From Thermoproteota archaeon (GTDB taxonomy: Archaea; Korarchaeota; Korarchaeia; Korarchaeales; Korarchaeaceae): a stretch of 64,000 nucleotides of DNA. Below the pieces are notes generated by a model, which saw nothing but the letters and a program-made list of their open reading frames with translations, had not been told where the DNA came from and did no database searches. The translations under genes were made by a program, and so were the position numbers. Below, in pieces: positions 32,233-40,401 of this stretch (positions are counted from its first letter, which is position 1; each line of letters opens with the position of its first letter). The DNA lies in NCBI GenBank assembly GCA_027491485.1, contig JAOZGR010000001.1, positions 310,001-374,000 on the forward strand, read 5' to 3'.

Positions 32233-33527
32233 GGATAGAGCCTTGTTGGGGTCCTCGGGAAGGGGATGGCATCCCGTATATGGGGAAGAGATGTTATCCA
32301 TCTTATAGTTCTCTCGATTCCTAAGCCAAATCCCGAGTGAGGGACACTACCATACCTCCTAAGGTCTAGATACCACTCGTAATCTCTTGGATTCAGTCCC
32401 TCTTCGTTGATCCTTGATAGTAGCTCCTCTAGGCTCTCTATCCTCTGCCCACCTCCAACAATTTCCCCTATACCCTCTGGCGCAAGTAAGTCAGCACATA
32501 GGACTACATCCGGTCTCTCCGGGTCTGGTTTATGATAGAAAGCCTTCGCTTTCTTTGGATACCTTGTAACGAAAACCGGTAGGTCAAATTCTAGTGAAAT
32601 AGCCCTCTCAGCCTCAGTACCAAAGTCCTCGCCCCATTCTATGAGAACGCCCTTTCGTTTAGCTATTTCTAATGCTTCGTCGTAAGTTATCCTAGGAAAT
32701 CTCCCTTCCGGAAGTTCAAATCTCCTTCCCAAACTCTCTAATATGTGACCGGCTCTCTCAACAACTTTCTCGGCGATGTACCTGATAAGAGATTCCACGA
32801 CGTCCATCATACCGTTCAAATCAGCCCAAGCCATTTCGGCCTCTGCATGCCAGAATTCAGTCAGATGTCTCCTCGTTCTAGATTTCTCTGCCCTGAAGCT
32901 AGGTTGTATCGTATATACGTTTTCAAAGGAGAAAATTGCTGCTTCTAAATAGAACTGAGAGCTTTGAGTTAGGTAGGCTTTTCTGTTGAAATAAGGCACC
33001 TCAAATAATGTGGCTCCTCCCTCGACGGCTGCGCCAACGAAAGTAGGACCTTCTACTCTAACAAATCCGTTCTTTATGAACCATTCCTCAGTAGCCCTGA
33101 GCACTTCCCTCCTGATCATTAAGGCATTTCTCATCCTCGTTGTCCTGATATGAAGATGTCTGTTGTCTAGTAAGAACTCTTCGCCCGAATCCGGTTTTAT
33201 TGGAAAGTCAGGAGATTCTCCAACCACTGTAACTCTTGATGCCACAAGTTCGATCCCTGTGGGCGATCTTGGGTCCCTCTTCACTCTCCCCTCCACAACC
33301 ATTGATGCTTCTATACCAGCGCTTCTCGCCCTCTCTACATCTTCCTTGGGAGCTTCCCCTTCCTTAACCACAACTTGAACTACCCCTGTGGAGTCCCTAA
33401 GTCTAATGAAAACGATCCCTCCTAGTTCGCTCTTTCGATAGACCCATCCGGCGATTTTTACTCTTTCTCCATCACTTAAAGATTGAAGTTCAGCTATAAA
33501 GTGGGTCTTAACTCCAAATTTCCACAT
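32229..33527 (-). CDS. asnS: Asparaginyl-tRNA synthetase
   Basis: Class IIb synthetase with an N-terminal OB anticodon-binding domain (VKIAGWVYRKSELGG...FIRLRD) and catalytic core. Class II motif 2 is PSFRAEKSRTRRHLTEFW and motif 3 is GFGLGIERTIRW. AIPFPRTPTRLYP at the C-terminus and TLFEVPYFNRKAYLTQSSQF favour AsnRS over AspRS. ATG 33527 with AGGTGG upstream was preferred to the in-frame GTG at 33539. About 432 residues, normal length. A relaxed AspRS is the main alternative. Confidence 0.87.
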   Translation of the reverse strand: MWKFGVKTHFIAELQSLSDGERVKIAGWVYRKSELGGIVFIRLRDSTGVVQVVVKEGEAPKEDVERARSAGIEASMVVEGRVKRDPRSPTGIELVASRVTVVGESPDFPIKPDSGEEFLLDNRHLHIRTTRMRNALMIRREVLRATEEWFIKNGFVRVEGPTFVGAAVEGGATLFEVPYFNRKAYLTQSSQFYLEAAIFSFENVYTIQPSFRAEKSRTRRHLTEFWHAEAEMAWADLNGMMDVVESLIRYIAEKVVERAGHILESLGRRFELPEGRFPRITYDEALEIAKRKGVLIEWGEDFGTEAERAISLEFDLPVFVTRYPKKAKAFYHKPDPERPDVVLCADLLAPEGIGEIVGGGQRIESLEELLSRINEEGLNPRDYEWYLDLRRYGSVPHSGFGLGIERTIRWITSLPHIRDAIPFPRTPTRLYP

Positions 33528-33598
33528 CGAGGAGACCACCTTAGGATATAATGATGTAGGAATAAAAAGATGTTAAATGAGGTATAGAGGAGATTGCC

Positions 33599-34933
33599 AT
33601 GGTATGTGTTAGAAAAGCAATCGGGAGGTTGGGGGATAAGGGCCTTCTAGAGGTCGTTGAAAAGGCTGCTTCGACAGAATACGAAATTGCCGCTTATCTA
33701 ATGAGATTTGATGGGAGGAAATCTGTTCTCTTCAGGAACCCTCTCATAGAAGGTAGGACTCCCAGCAGATTTCCAGTGATTGGTGGGATAGCAACCTCTA
33801 GAAAGACTTTGACAGCTGTATTAGGGTTATCGGATCCTAAGGAGATTAGAGCTAAAATAAGATATGCCCTAAAGAATATAATAAGGCCTAAGGAGGCTGA
33901 ACCTTCTTGGAGAAAGGTGAAAGTAGGCCTTAAGGATCTACCTATCCTCAAACATTATGTTGGTGAACTTGGGCCTTATATGACAGCATCTATCGTCATT
34001 TTTAGGGATAAAGATGGTCTGTTTTCATCCTCATACCATCGCATGACGCCAATTTCAGAGAATAAGCTGGTACTTAGGGCAGTAGAGGGAAGAAAACTGG
34101 CCAGAACGATAGAATACTTTGAGAGAGAGGGAAGACCGTTGCCTGTAGCAGTATCAATAGGTAGTCCTATGGAGGTTATGATAGCTTCGGCTGTCCCAGC
34201 AGAAAGTATAGACAAACTTGGTATAGCTGGTGGGATCGCTAACTCCCCCGTATATATCTCGAAGTGTGAGCAGGTAGACTCATGGGCACCTTCTGATTCT
34301 GAGATAGTATTATGTGGGGAGATAATTCCGGGGGAGAGGGCTCCAGAGGGTCCCTTCTATGAAATCCTTGGCAAGGATATACAGAGAATGCAGCCTATCC
34401 TTAAGGTTCATGAAGTGTATGTAAGAGAGGGAGCCTATTATCAAGCTATATTACCTGCAAGTAGAGAGCATGAAATTCTCATGGGGCTTCCTGTAGAACC
34501 CCTAATAGAGGACAGGGTATCTGAGGTAGCGGACGTTGTAGATGTCGCTATGACCCCAGGAGGTGGAGGTTGGATAGAGGCTGCTATATCTATAAGGAAA
34601 AACAGCGATGATCAGCCCGTACTAGCAGGACTCATGGCGATATCGGCTCACAAGAGTCTGAAGAGGGTGATAATAGTCGATGAGGATGTCAACGTCTCCA
34701 ACTATATTGAGGTCATGAAGGCTGTCCTACAGAGAGCTCACATACCAGACGATTACAAAATGATCTCCGGAGTTAAAGGTTCCTCCTTAGATCATAGCAA
34801 TTTGAGGGAAGTCTTAGTAGATGGGAAGAAGAGAATTGTTAGACTTCCTCAAGGTAAGATGATAATAGATGCCACTGGTAAAGGAAAGAGAGAGTTATTT
34901 GAAAGGCCCAAGAATCCCCTTTTCAGTGAATAG
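33599..34933 (+). CDS. UbiD-family decarboxylase, candidate anhydromevalonate phosphate decarboxylase
   Basis: Prenylated-FMN-dependent decarboxylase of 444 residues. The catalytic Glu-rich stretch GEIIPGERAPEGPFYE carries the expected acid pair, with SIVIFRDKDG and YHRMTPIS earlier and AVLQRAHIPDD late. Archaeal UbiD homologues include the enzyme that decarboxylates trans-anhydromevalonate 5-phosphate in the modified mevalonate route. An AcnX homologue that would make that substrate is at 6.6 kb. Other UbiD substrates remain possible. TATA-like and GAGGAG sequences precede the start; it stands alone. Confidence 0.85.
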   Translation: MVCVRKAIGRLGDKGLLEVVEKAASTEYEIAAYLMRFDGRKSVLFRNPLIEGRTPSRFPVIGGIATSRKTLTAVLGLSDPKEIRAKIRYALKNIIRPKEAEPSWRKVKVGLKDLPILKHYVGELGPYMTASIVIFRDKDGLFSSSYHRMTPISENKLVLRAVEGRKLARTIEYFEREGRPLPVAVSIGSPMEVMIASAVPAESIDKLGIAGGIANSPVYISKCEQVDSWAPSDSEIVLCGEIIPGERAPEGPFYEILGKDIQRMQPILKVHEVYVREGAYYQAILPASREHEILMGLPVEPLIEDRVSEVADVVDVAMTPGGGGWIEAAISIRKNSDDQPVLAGLMAISAHKSLKRVIIVDEDVNVSNYIEVMKAVLQRAHIPDDYKMISGVKGSSLDHSNLREVLVDGKKRIVRLPQGKMIIDATGKGKRELFERPKNPLFSE

Positions 34934-35003
34934 TAATCTAACCCGAATCGAACAGTTTATTTATCCGACTCACTAGGTCCTTAATGGGGGGTAAAAGAAG
35001 GGT

Positions 35004-36110
35004 TTGGCTGGCTACCGAGTAATAACTGGTATGGTAAAGACGAACGTCCATGATCATTATATGTTCAAGGTGAGAATGGCTGAGCTAGAATCCCTACTTA
35101 GGGCTCTCGGTTACAGGATAATTGAGAGAATAATTCAAGTAAGGCCTAAGGAGGCTGTTGATTTCGTTTTTGGTAAGGGCAAGGTAGAGGAGATAAGAGA
35201 GAAGGTTAAGAGGCTAGATCCTGATGCCTTCGTGATATACAACACCTTATCGAGTAAGCAGAAGTGGAATCTCGAGAGGAAGTTAGGTATAGAGGTACTA
35301 GATAGGTACGATGTTACATTAATGATCTTTAGAGAAGCTGCGAGCGATGTCCTCTCTAAGTTGCAGATCGAGTTAGCCACGTTAGAGAAAGCTTTTCCCT
35401 ACGTTAAGCTATCTGCTTCCATAAAATATAGGAAGATGAGAGCAGGGTTCAGAGGCGGAGGAGAATATGCTTACCACAGGCAAATAAGGGCCATTCAAAA
35501 GAGAATGAAGATCCTGAGAAGGAAAATTGAAAAGTTAAGTAGACAGAAGGAGCTTGAGATCCTGAGAAGACTGGATAGCGGGGCTAGAATAGCTGTCCTC
35601 ACCGGATACTATAATGCCGGCAAAACCAGTCTCTTCAATGCTTTAACTGGATTTGAAAAGCCGGTAAGCGATATGCCCTTTACTACGCTCTCTAGTAAGT
35701 ATGGGGGGCTAAATGGTGGAGAGCTATATCTAGTTGACACGATAGGTTTCGTGTTAGACCTAGATCCTCGGCTAATAGCGTCATTCCAGCTTAACCTCTT
35801 AGACATAAACTACTCCAATAAGCAAGTTCTAGTCGTCGATGTATCAGACAAACCAGATCTAATGAGGGTCAAGGTGCAAGAGAGCTTGAAGATATTATCT
35901 CAGCTCGGTAAGAAGAGGGAAAGCATGGTTGTAGCTGCCAATAAGATAGATCTCGTAACTGATTATGAATACCGTGAGAAGGAGCAAGTCCTTAGGGAGA
36001 TCTTAGGGGAGGTTCCGATAATCCCTGTATCTGCAAGTCTAGGTATCGGAATAAAAGATTTGGTAAATGTACTGATAAAAGAGGATTTAGAGCTAAAAGC
36101 CGTTGAATAG
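35004..36110 (+). CDS. hflX: HflX-family GTPase
   Basis: Ribosome-associated GTPase. The N-terminal HflX domain includes DFVFGKGKVEEI and VIYNTLSSKQKWNLERKLG, followed by a coiled region and the G domain: G1 TGYYNAGKTSLF, G2 FTTLSSK, G3 DTIGFV, G4 NKID. 368 residues is normal for archaeal HflX, which can split ribosomes or respond to stress. It overlaps the first possible start of the next gene. Confidence 0.92.
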   Translation: MAGYRVITGMVKTNVHDHYMFKVRMAELESLLRALGYRIIERIIQVRPKEAVDFVFGKGKVEEIREKVKRLDPDAFVIYNTLSSKQKWNLERKLGIEVLDRYDVTLMIFREAASDVLSKLQIELATLEKAFPYVKLSASIKYRKMRAGFRGGGEYAYHRQIRAIQKRMKILRRKIEKLSRQKELEILRRLDSGARIAVLTGYYNAGKTSLFNALTGFEKPVSDMPFTTLSSKYGGLNGGELYLVDTIGFVLDLDPRLIASFQLNLLDINYSNKQVLVVDVSDKPDLMRVKVQESLKILSQLGKKRESMVVAANKIDLVTDYEYREKEQVLREILGEVPIIPVSASLGIGIKDLVNVLIKEDLELKAVE

Positions 36111-36171
36111 TCTATTTTTCATAATCGTAATATTTTTATTTTTGAAATTAAGGGGGCTTTGGGTAGTGCAA

Positions 36172-36735
36172 ATGGCTCAGAGAAGTCCGAAATCTCTAGC
36201 TGTAGCTGCAGTACTAGGTGCACTTGGGAACGTATTGGCTATCTTCTCTATGGTTCTAGGGAACATACACCCTCAGGTAGCAGTCGATCTATCGCATGTA
36301 GCTACAATATCGGCTGCCTACATACTAGATCCTATCTGGGCTATGTTAGTGGGAGCACTAATATCAATAGTTCCTTTCGTGAGATTTGGGTTATTAGGAT
36401 CGCTCGGTCCCATTGCAGGATCACTAATTTTCCCGGGTAAAGCACTGACAGGACTATTCAGTGGATTGTTAGCTGGTAAAGTAAAACACCCATTTATAGC
36501 TCTAACTATAGGATACGTTCCAGAAAGTATATTCACTTGGGCTAGCTTTAAGTTGTGGATACCTTTCATCGCACCAGAGGTCAGTAGTTGGCTCACAGAC
36601 GCCATCATATTTAGCATCTTGATCAAAGCATGGATTGAAATACTATTCATCGGAGTTATATCCGAGGTTGCCATTCCTAGGATTAGTAGCATGATACCCA
36701 ATAGCCTTATAGACAAGCCTAGCAATAGAGTATGA
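36172..36735 (+). CDS. Predicted membrane protein, possible ECF transporter S component
   Basis: About 187 residues with roughly six hydrophobic helices; the order AVAAVLGALGNVLAIFSM, AYILDPIWAMLVGALIS and GPIAGSLIFPGKALTGLFSG resembles S components of energy-coupling factor vitamin transporters, but no ECF ATPase is encoded here. The upstream frame extends to 36103, but ATG 36172 fits the hydrophobic start better. The last 93 bases overlap, tail to tail, the agmatinase-family gene on the other strand, an unusually long convergent overlap. Confidence 0.6.
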   Translation: MAQRSPKSLAVAAVLGALGNVLAIFSMVLGNIHPQVAVDLSHVATISAAYILDPIWAMLVGALISIVPFVRFGLLGSLGPIAGSLIFPGKALTGLFSGLLAGKVKHPFIALTIGYVPESIFTWASFKLWIPFIAPEVSSWLTDAIIFSILIKAWIEILFIGVISEVAIPRISSMIPNSLIDKPSNRV

Positions 36736-37557
36736 ATCAGATCTCATTCCATGGCATGGTGAGAACTCAACGAAGTCCATAGCAATGACTTCGGAGGAGT
36801 GTATGATTTCCCTCAATATATGGGTCAGTTCTCTCCAAGATAGGCCATCAGGTTCAGGGGTACTTACACATGGCACATAGCAAGGGTCTAGTATATCCAC
36901 ATCGACGCTTAGATATATTTTCCTTCCCTTAACCTCCTTTTTGATCTCCGAAATAGCCTGATCCCCGAGGCTCTCTCTGTATAAGACCCTTACATCTTCT
37001 CTATCGCTAAGTAGCCTCTTTTCCTCCCATCCAATAGTTCTGACTCCCATTACTAAAGTTCTTGGTACAATTTCACTTGCTCTCATAGTAACAGTCGCAT
37101 GAGAAAATCTCTCGCCCTCGTATTCATCATAAAAGTCTGCATGAGCATCCAATACCACTAGATAATCAACCCCGAATTCTCTAGCTGCTTTTATCGCACC
37201 CAGCGATACAGTATGCTCACCTCCAAGAATTACTGGTACCTTACCATCCGAGAGGACACATACAACTTTACTGTAAACGGCATCTATCATCCTAGTAGGA
37301 GCTATCCCCATAACTGATAGTTCGGGCATTGTATGTATCCCTGATTCTAAAGGAATACAGTCTAGCTCTATATCATATGGGTCCATGTACCTTGACGCCT
37401 CTATGATAGCAGATGGTCCGAATCTGGATCCGACTCCCCAGGAAGAGGTAGAATCATAAGGTACTCCTATTATTACGTATCTGGCCTCATTATAGTTAAA
37501 AGGAGCTTCTAAAAAGCAGCCATGGGCTGGACTATTCTCGCGACAGTTCAGAGACAT
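36643..37557 (-). CDS. speB: Agmatinase/arginase-family ureohydrolase
   Basis: Binuclear manganese hydrolase. Metal ligands are visible in VILGGEHTVSLG, VVLDAHADFYDEY and LSVDVDILDPCYVP. Archaeal members of this length (about 304 residues) are usually agmatinases, giving putrescine and urea, though arginase or another guanidino substrate is possible. ATG 37557 with GGAG upstream was chosen; GTG 37578 is in frame. The C-terminal 31 codons overlap the membrane protein gene on the + strand. Confidence 0.87.
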   Translation of the reverse strand: MSLNCRENSPAHGCFLEAPFNYNEARYVIIGVPYDSTSSWGVGSRFGPSAIIEASRYMDPYDIELDCIPLESGIHTMPELSVMGIAPTRMIDAVYSKVVCVLSDGKVPVILGGEHTVSLGAIKAAREFGVDYLVVLDAHADFYDEYEGERFSHATVTMRASEIVPRTLVMGVRTIGWEEKRLLSDREDVRVLYRESLGDQAISEIKKEVKGRKIYLSVDVDILDPCYVPCVSTPEPDGLSWRELTHILREIIHSSEVIAMDFVEFSPCHGMRSDSYSIARLVYKAIGYHATNPRNGNLGYNSDE

Positions 37558-37657
37558 CACCCATTGCTCCAACCGCACTATTGTAGTTATATTTTTAAAT
37601 AGAAGATGCCTAAGGGATTAGGCTAGCCCCATTACGGGCATTGCTGGGGTGATCGAT

Positions 37658-37912
37658 ATGGCCACCAGAAGAGTTGGGGTTCCTATGACTGATCGGATAC
37701 TTGAATTCCTTGAGGACAAGAGGCCTGGTCTCAAGGCCAATGTCTGGAAGATCTTTTATCCTATGAGAGATGAGCAGCCTATTGAAGTAAGCGTCAAGCC
37801 TGGATCCCTAGCTGGTGAAACCCTCGAACTTGAGTTCGAAGGAAAGAGGCTCATAGTAAAGGAAGAGGCTGTAGAAAGGAGACCTGCTAGGACCGGGGCT
37901 GGGGCTTACTGA
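37658..37912 (+). CDS. Unknown small basic/acidic protein
   Basis: About 84 residues, soluble, starting MATRRVGVPMTDRILEFLED. It seems to have a short N-terminal helix pair and a beta segment (PIEVSVKPGSLAGETLELEF), ending in a flexible Arg/Gly/Ala-rich tail. I recognise no family. The ATG at 37658 follows GGGGTGATC at a normal distance. It stands alone, divergent from the ureohydrolase and 90 bases before the porDAB operon. Confidence 0.6.
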   Translation: MATRRVGVPMTDRILEFLEDKRPGLKANVWKIFYPMRDEQPIEVSVKPGSLAGETLELEFEGKRLIVKEEAVERRPARTGAGAY

Positions 37913-37921
37913 GCCCCCTAT

Positions 37922-37940
37922 ATCTCTTATTTTAAGAGAT
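37922..37940. promoter_or_regulatory. Perfect 8-3-8 inverted repeat before porD
   Basis: ATCTCTTA, TTT and TAAGAGAT form a perfect inverted repeat 9 bases after the stop of the small unknown gene and about 20 bases before the TATA-like TATTTATA near 37961. It can be read as an operator for the por operon or as a terminator hairpin for the upstream gene. Confidence 0.4.
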
Positions 37941-38002
37941 CGGGACCTTATTTTGACAATATTTATAGAGAGTTTCCGAGATTTATAATTGGTGCCTGTT
38001 GG

Positions 38003-38275
38003 ATGGGCCTAGACGACCACGCAATTATAATTCCAGTCTCTAAACCCTCCAAAGGTTCAGCAGGAAGGACAGGACTATGGAGAGTAGAGAGACCTGTTAT
38101 CCTTGAGGATCGTTGCATAAAATGCTGGCTTTGCTGGTTGTATTGCCCTGAAGATGTGATTACCGAGGGGGCTAATGGATTCCCTGAGGTCGATTACACC
38201 TTTTGTAAGGGATGCGGAGTCTGCGCAGATGTATGCCCTAAGGATGCAATAGAGATGGTAGAAGAAAAGCTCTGA
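38003..38275 (+). CDS. porD: Pyruvate/2-ketoisovalerate:ferredoxin oxidoreductase, delta subunit
   Basis: Two-[4Fe-4S] ferredoxin-like subunit of 90 residues. Cysteine sets are CIKCWLCWLYCPE (about 37-49) and CKGCGVCADVCPK (about 66-78). It precedes the alpha and beta genes in the order D-A-B. The leader carries a TATA-like element near 37961. Confidence 0.9.
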   Translation: MGLDDHAIIIPVSKPSKGSAGRTGLWRVERPVILEDRCIKCWLCWLYCPEDVITEGANGFPEVDYTFCKGCGVCADVCPKDAIEMVEEKL

Positions 38276-38287
38276 GAGGTGATCATT

Positions 38288-39517
38288 ATGGGTAAGGAGG
38301 GCAAATGGGAGATAATTACCGGCAACCATGCTGCTGCTATAGCGGCTAAGTTATCAAGAGTTAAGGTTGTTCCCGCCTATCCTATTACTCCTCAGACGAC
38401 TATAGTAGAATATATTGCCTCTTTCATAGATTCAGGCCAGATGGATGCTGAATATATTAGAGTAGAAAGCGAGCATAGTGCGATGGCAGCTGCTATTGGC
38501 GCGTCAGCAGCAGGCGTTAGGACATTCACGGCCACAGCAAGTCAAGGGCTCCTACTAATGTCTGAGGTGTTACACTGGGCAGCTGGGTCAAGACTGCCCA
38601 TAGGCATGGCAGTAGTTAACAGAGCCGTTGGACCCCCATGGAATATTCATGTAGATCATCAAGATACAATGTCCCAAAGGGATACCGGATGGATTCAGAT
38701 ATATGTGTCGTCTAACCAGGAGGTCCTAGATACGATCTTGATGATGTATAAAGTTGCTGAGAATCCTGATGTCCTGCTTCCCTTTATGGTATGTCTTGAC
38801 GGATTTGTCCTTTCCCATACCTATATGCCTGTGAATATACCACCTCAGGAAGAGGTGGATGTGTTCTTACCACCATATAACCCAACTCACTGGAAGCTTG
38901 ATCCCACATCGCCGATAACATTCGGTAACCTAGCTCTACCCGATGAGTATCAAGAAATGAGATGGTCCATGGACCTAGCTATGAGAAGAGCCCTAGATAT
39001 AATAGAAGATGTTACAGAGGAGTTCTTCGAGAGGTTCGGTAGATATCATGGTGGTGCAGTATGGAAGTACAAGCTGCAGGAGTCGGATTATGCTGTGGTC
39101 ACAATGGGAACTATGGCCTCAGAGGCCGAGGTCGCTGTAGACGAGCTAAGAGAAGAGGGCATAGATGTTGGGCTCCTGAAGATAAGATCCTTTAGGCCAT
39201 TTCCGCATAGGGACATCTCAGAGACTTTAATCGATAAAAGAGGAGTTATAGTAATAGACAGGAGTATAGCTTTTAGCTCAGGAGGTCCTATAGGTACAGA
39301 GATCAGATCTTCTCTGTATAACCTGGCAGATAGACCACCGGTCGTAAATTATGTAACTGGGCTAGGTGGTAGGGACATCACCCACCAAGATATAATAGCC
39401 ATGGTTAAGGATGCAATAGGGAGGATAACATCAAGGAGGATCAGAAGGCCCTATTACTGGTTTAAGCTGAAACCAGAGTTTGAAAGGATTGAGATCTCTG
39501 AGGAGGTGAGGCTATGA
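38288..39517 (+). CDS. porA: Pyruvate/2-ketoisovalerate:ferredoxin oxidoreductase, alpha subunit
   Basis: Oxidises pyruvate or branched 2-oxoacids to acyl-CoA. VVPAYPITPQTTIVEYIA, ESEHSAMAAAIGASAAG and TATASQGLLLMSEVLHWAAG are the PorA signature, and NRAVGPPWNIHVDHQD matches the ThDP region. GGTGATC followed by ATG 38288 sets the start; a GTG lies at 38279. About 409 residues. The stop overlaps porB by 4 bases. Confidence 0.92.
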   Translation: MGKEGKWEIITGNHAAAIAAKLSRVKVVPAYPITPQTTIVEYIASFIDSGQMDAEYIRVESEHSAMAAAIGASAAGVRTFTATASQGLLLMSEVLHWAAGSRLPIGMAVVNRAVGPPWNIHVDHQDTMSQRDTGWIQIYVSSNQEVLDTILMMYKVAENPDVLLPFMVCLDGFVLSHTYMPVNIPPQEEVDVFLPPYNPTHWKLDPTSPITFGNLALPDEYQEMRWSMDLAMRRALDIIEDVTEEFFERFGRYHGGAVWKYKLQESDYAVVTMGTMASEAEVAVDELREEGIDVGLLKIRSFRPFPHRDISETLIDKRGVIVIDRSIAFSSGGPIGTEIRSSLYNLADRPPVVNYVTGLGGRDITHQDIIAMVKDAIGRITSRRIRRPYYWFKLKPEFERIEISEEVRL

Positions 39518-40401
39518 CCATAACAATACATGATCTCAGGAAACTGCCTGGATCGTATATGCCAGGGTCGGCAGCTTGCCCGGGATGTGGTGCAACACTG
39601 GCTTTTAGGCTCGTATCCAGAGCTTTAGGTCCTAACACAGTATATATAGTTCCCGCGTGTTGCTTTAGTGTAATTCAAGCGCCTTATCCTAAGAGCGCCA
39701 TATCTGCGCCCCTCTATAACATAGCATTTGCGGCAGCTGCTGCCACTGCGTCCGGCGTACATAGGGCTTACAAGGCAGTTAATAAAGATGTGAACGTTGT
39801 AGTTTGGGCTGGAGATGGTGGCACCGTAGATATAGGGATACAGGCGCTATCAGGTGCGGCTGAAAGGAAAGAAGACCTCATTTACGTATGTTATGACAAT
39901 GAGGCCTATATGAACACAGGTATTCAGAGATCCGGTGCCACTCCACTCAAAGCATGGACCAAGACAACTCCCACTGGGAAGAGGGAAATGCCTAAGGATA
40001 TGCCTATGATATTAGCGGCTCACAGAGTTCCTTATGTAGCTACCGCAAGTGTGGGATATCCATTTGATCTCGTAAACAAGTTTGAGAAAGCTAAGAACAT
40101 AAGGGGATTTAAGTATATACATATACTCTCTCCCTGTCCTCCTGGATGGGACTTTCCCGTTGAAAAGACAGCTGAAGTAGGTAAGCTAGCAGTTGATACG
40201 TATTTCTGGCCATTATATGAAATAGAAGGCGGTAAGCTTAAGATAACCGTTAAACCTAGAAAAAGGCCTCTGAAGGAATTCATAAGACTCCAAGGAAGGT
40301 TTAGAACCATCACCGACGAAGAAATAGATGAGTTAGAGAAAATAGTCATGGAGAAATGGCAGTTCCTAGAACATCTTGAGAAGTCAGAGAGGGTGTTCTG
40401 A
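39514..40401 (+). CDS. porB: Pyruvate/2-ketoisovalerate:ferredoxin oxidoreductase, beta subunit
   Basis: Thiamine diphosphate-binding subunit of 295 residues. SAACPGCGATLAFRL and VPACCFSVIQ hold conserved cysteines, WAGDGGTVDIGIQALSGAAER is the Mg-ThDP motif, and CYDNEAYMNTGIQRSGATP is typical. It is preceded by GGAGGTGAG. No gamma subunit gene is found next to this D-A-B set. The 3' end overlaps the convergent peptidase gene by 18 bases. Confidence 0.92.
   Translation: MTITIHDLRKLPGSYMPGSAACPGCGATLAFRLVSRALGPNTVYIVPACCFSVIQAPYPKSAISAPLYNIAFAAAAATASGVHRAYKAVNKDVNVVVWAGDGGTVDIGIQALSGAAERKEDLIYVCYDNEAYMNTGIQRSGATPLKAWTKTTPTGKREMPKDMPMILAAHRVPYVATASVGYPFDLVNKFEKAKNIRGFKYIHILSPCPPGWDFPVEKTAEVGKLAVDTYFWPLYEIEGGKLKITVKPRKRPLKEFIRLQGRFRTITDEEIDELEKIVMEKWQFLEHLEKSERVF

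Noticed and set aside
32229-33527. Aspartyl-tRNA synthetase
   Set aside because: The C-terminal AIPFPRTPTRLYP and active-site surroundings look more like AsnRS, although a relaxed AspRS cannot be fully excluded.
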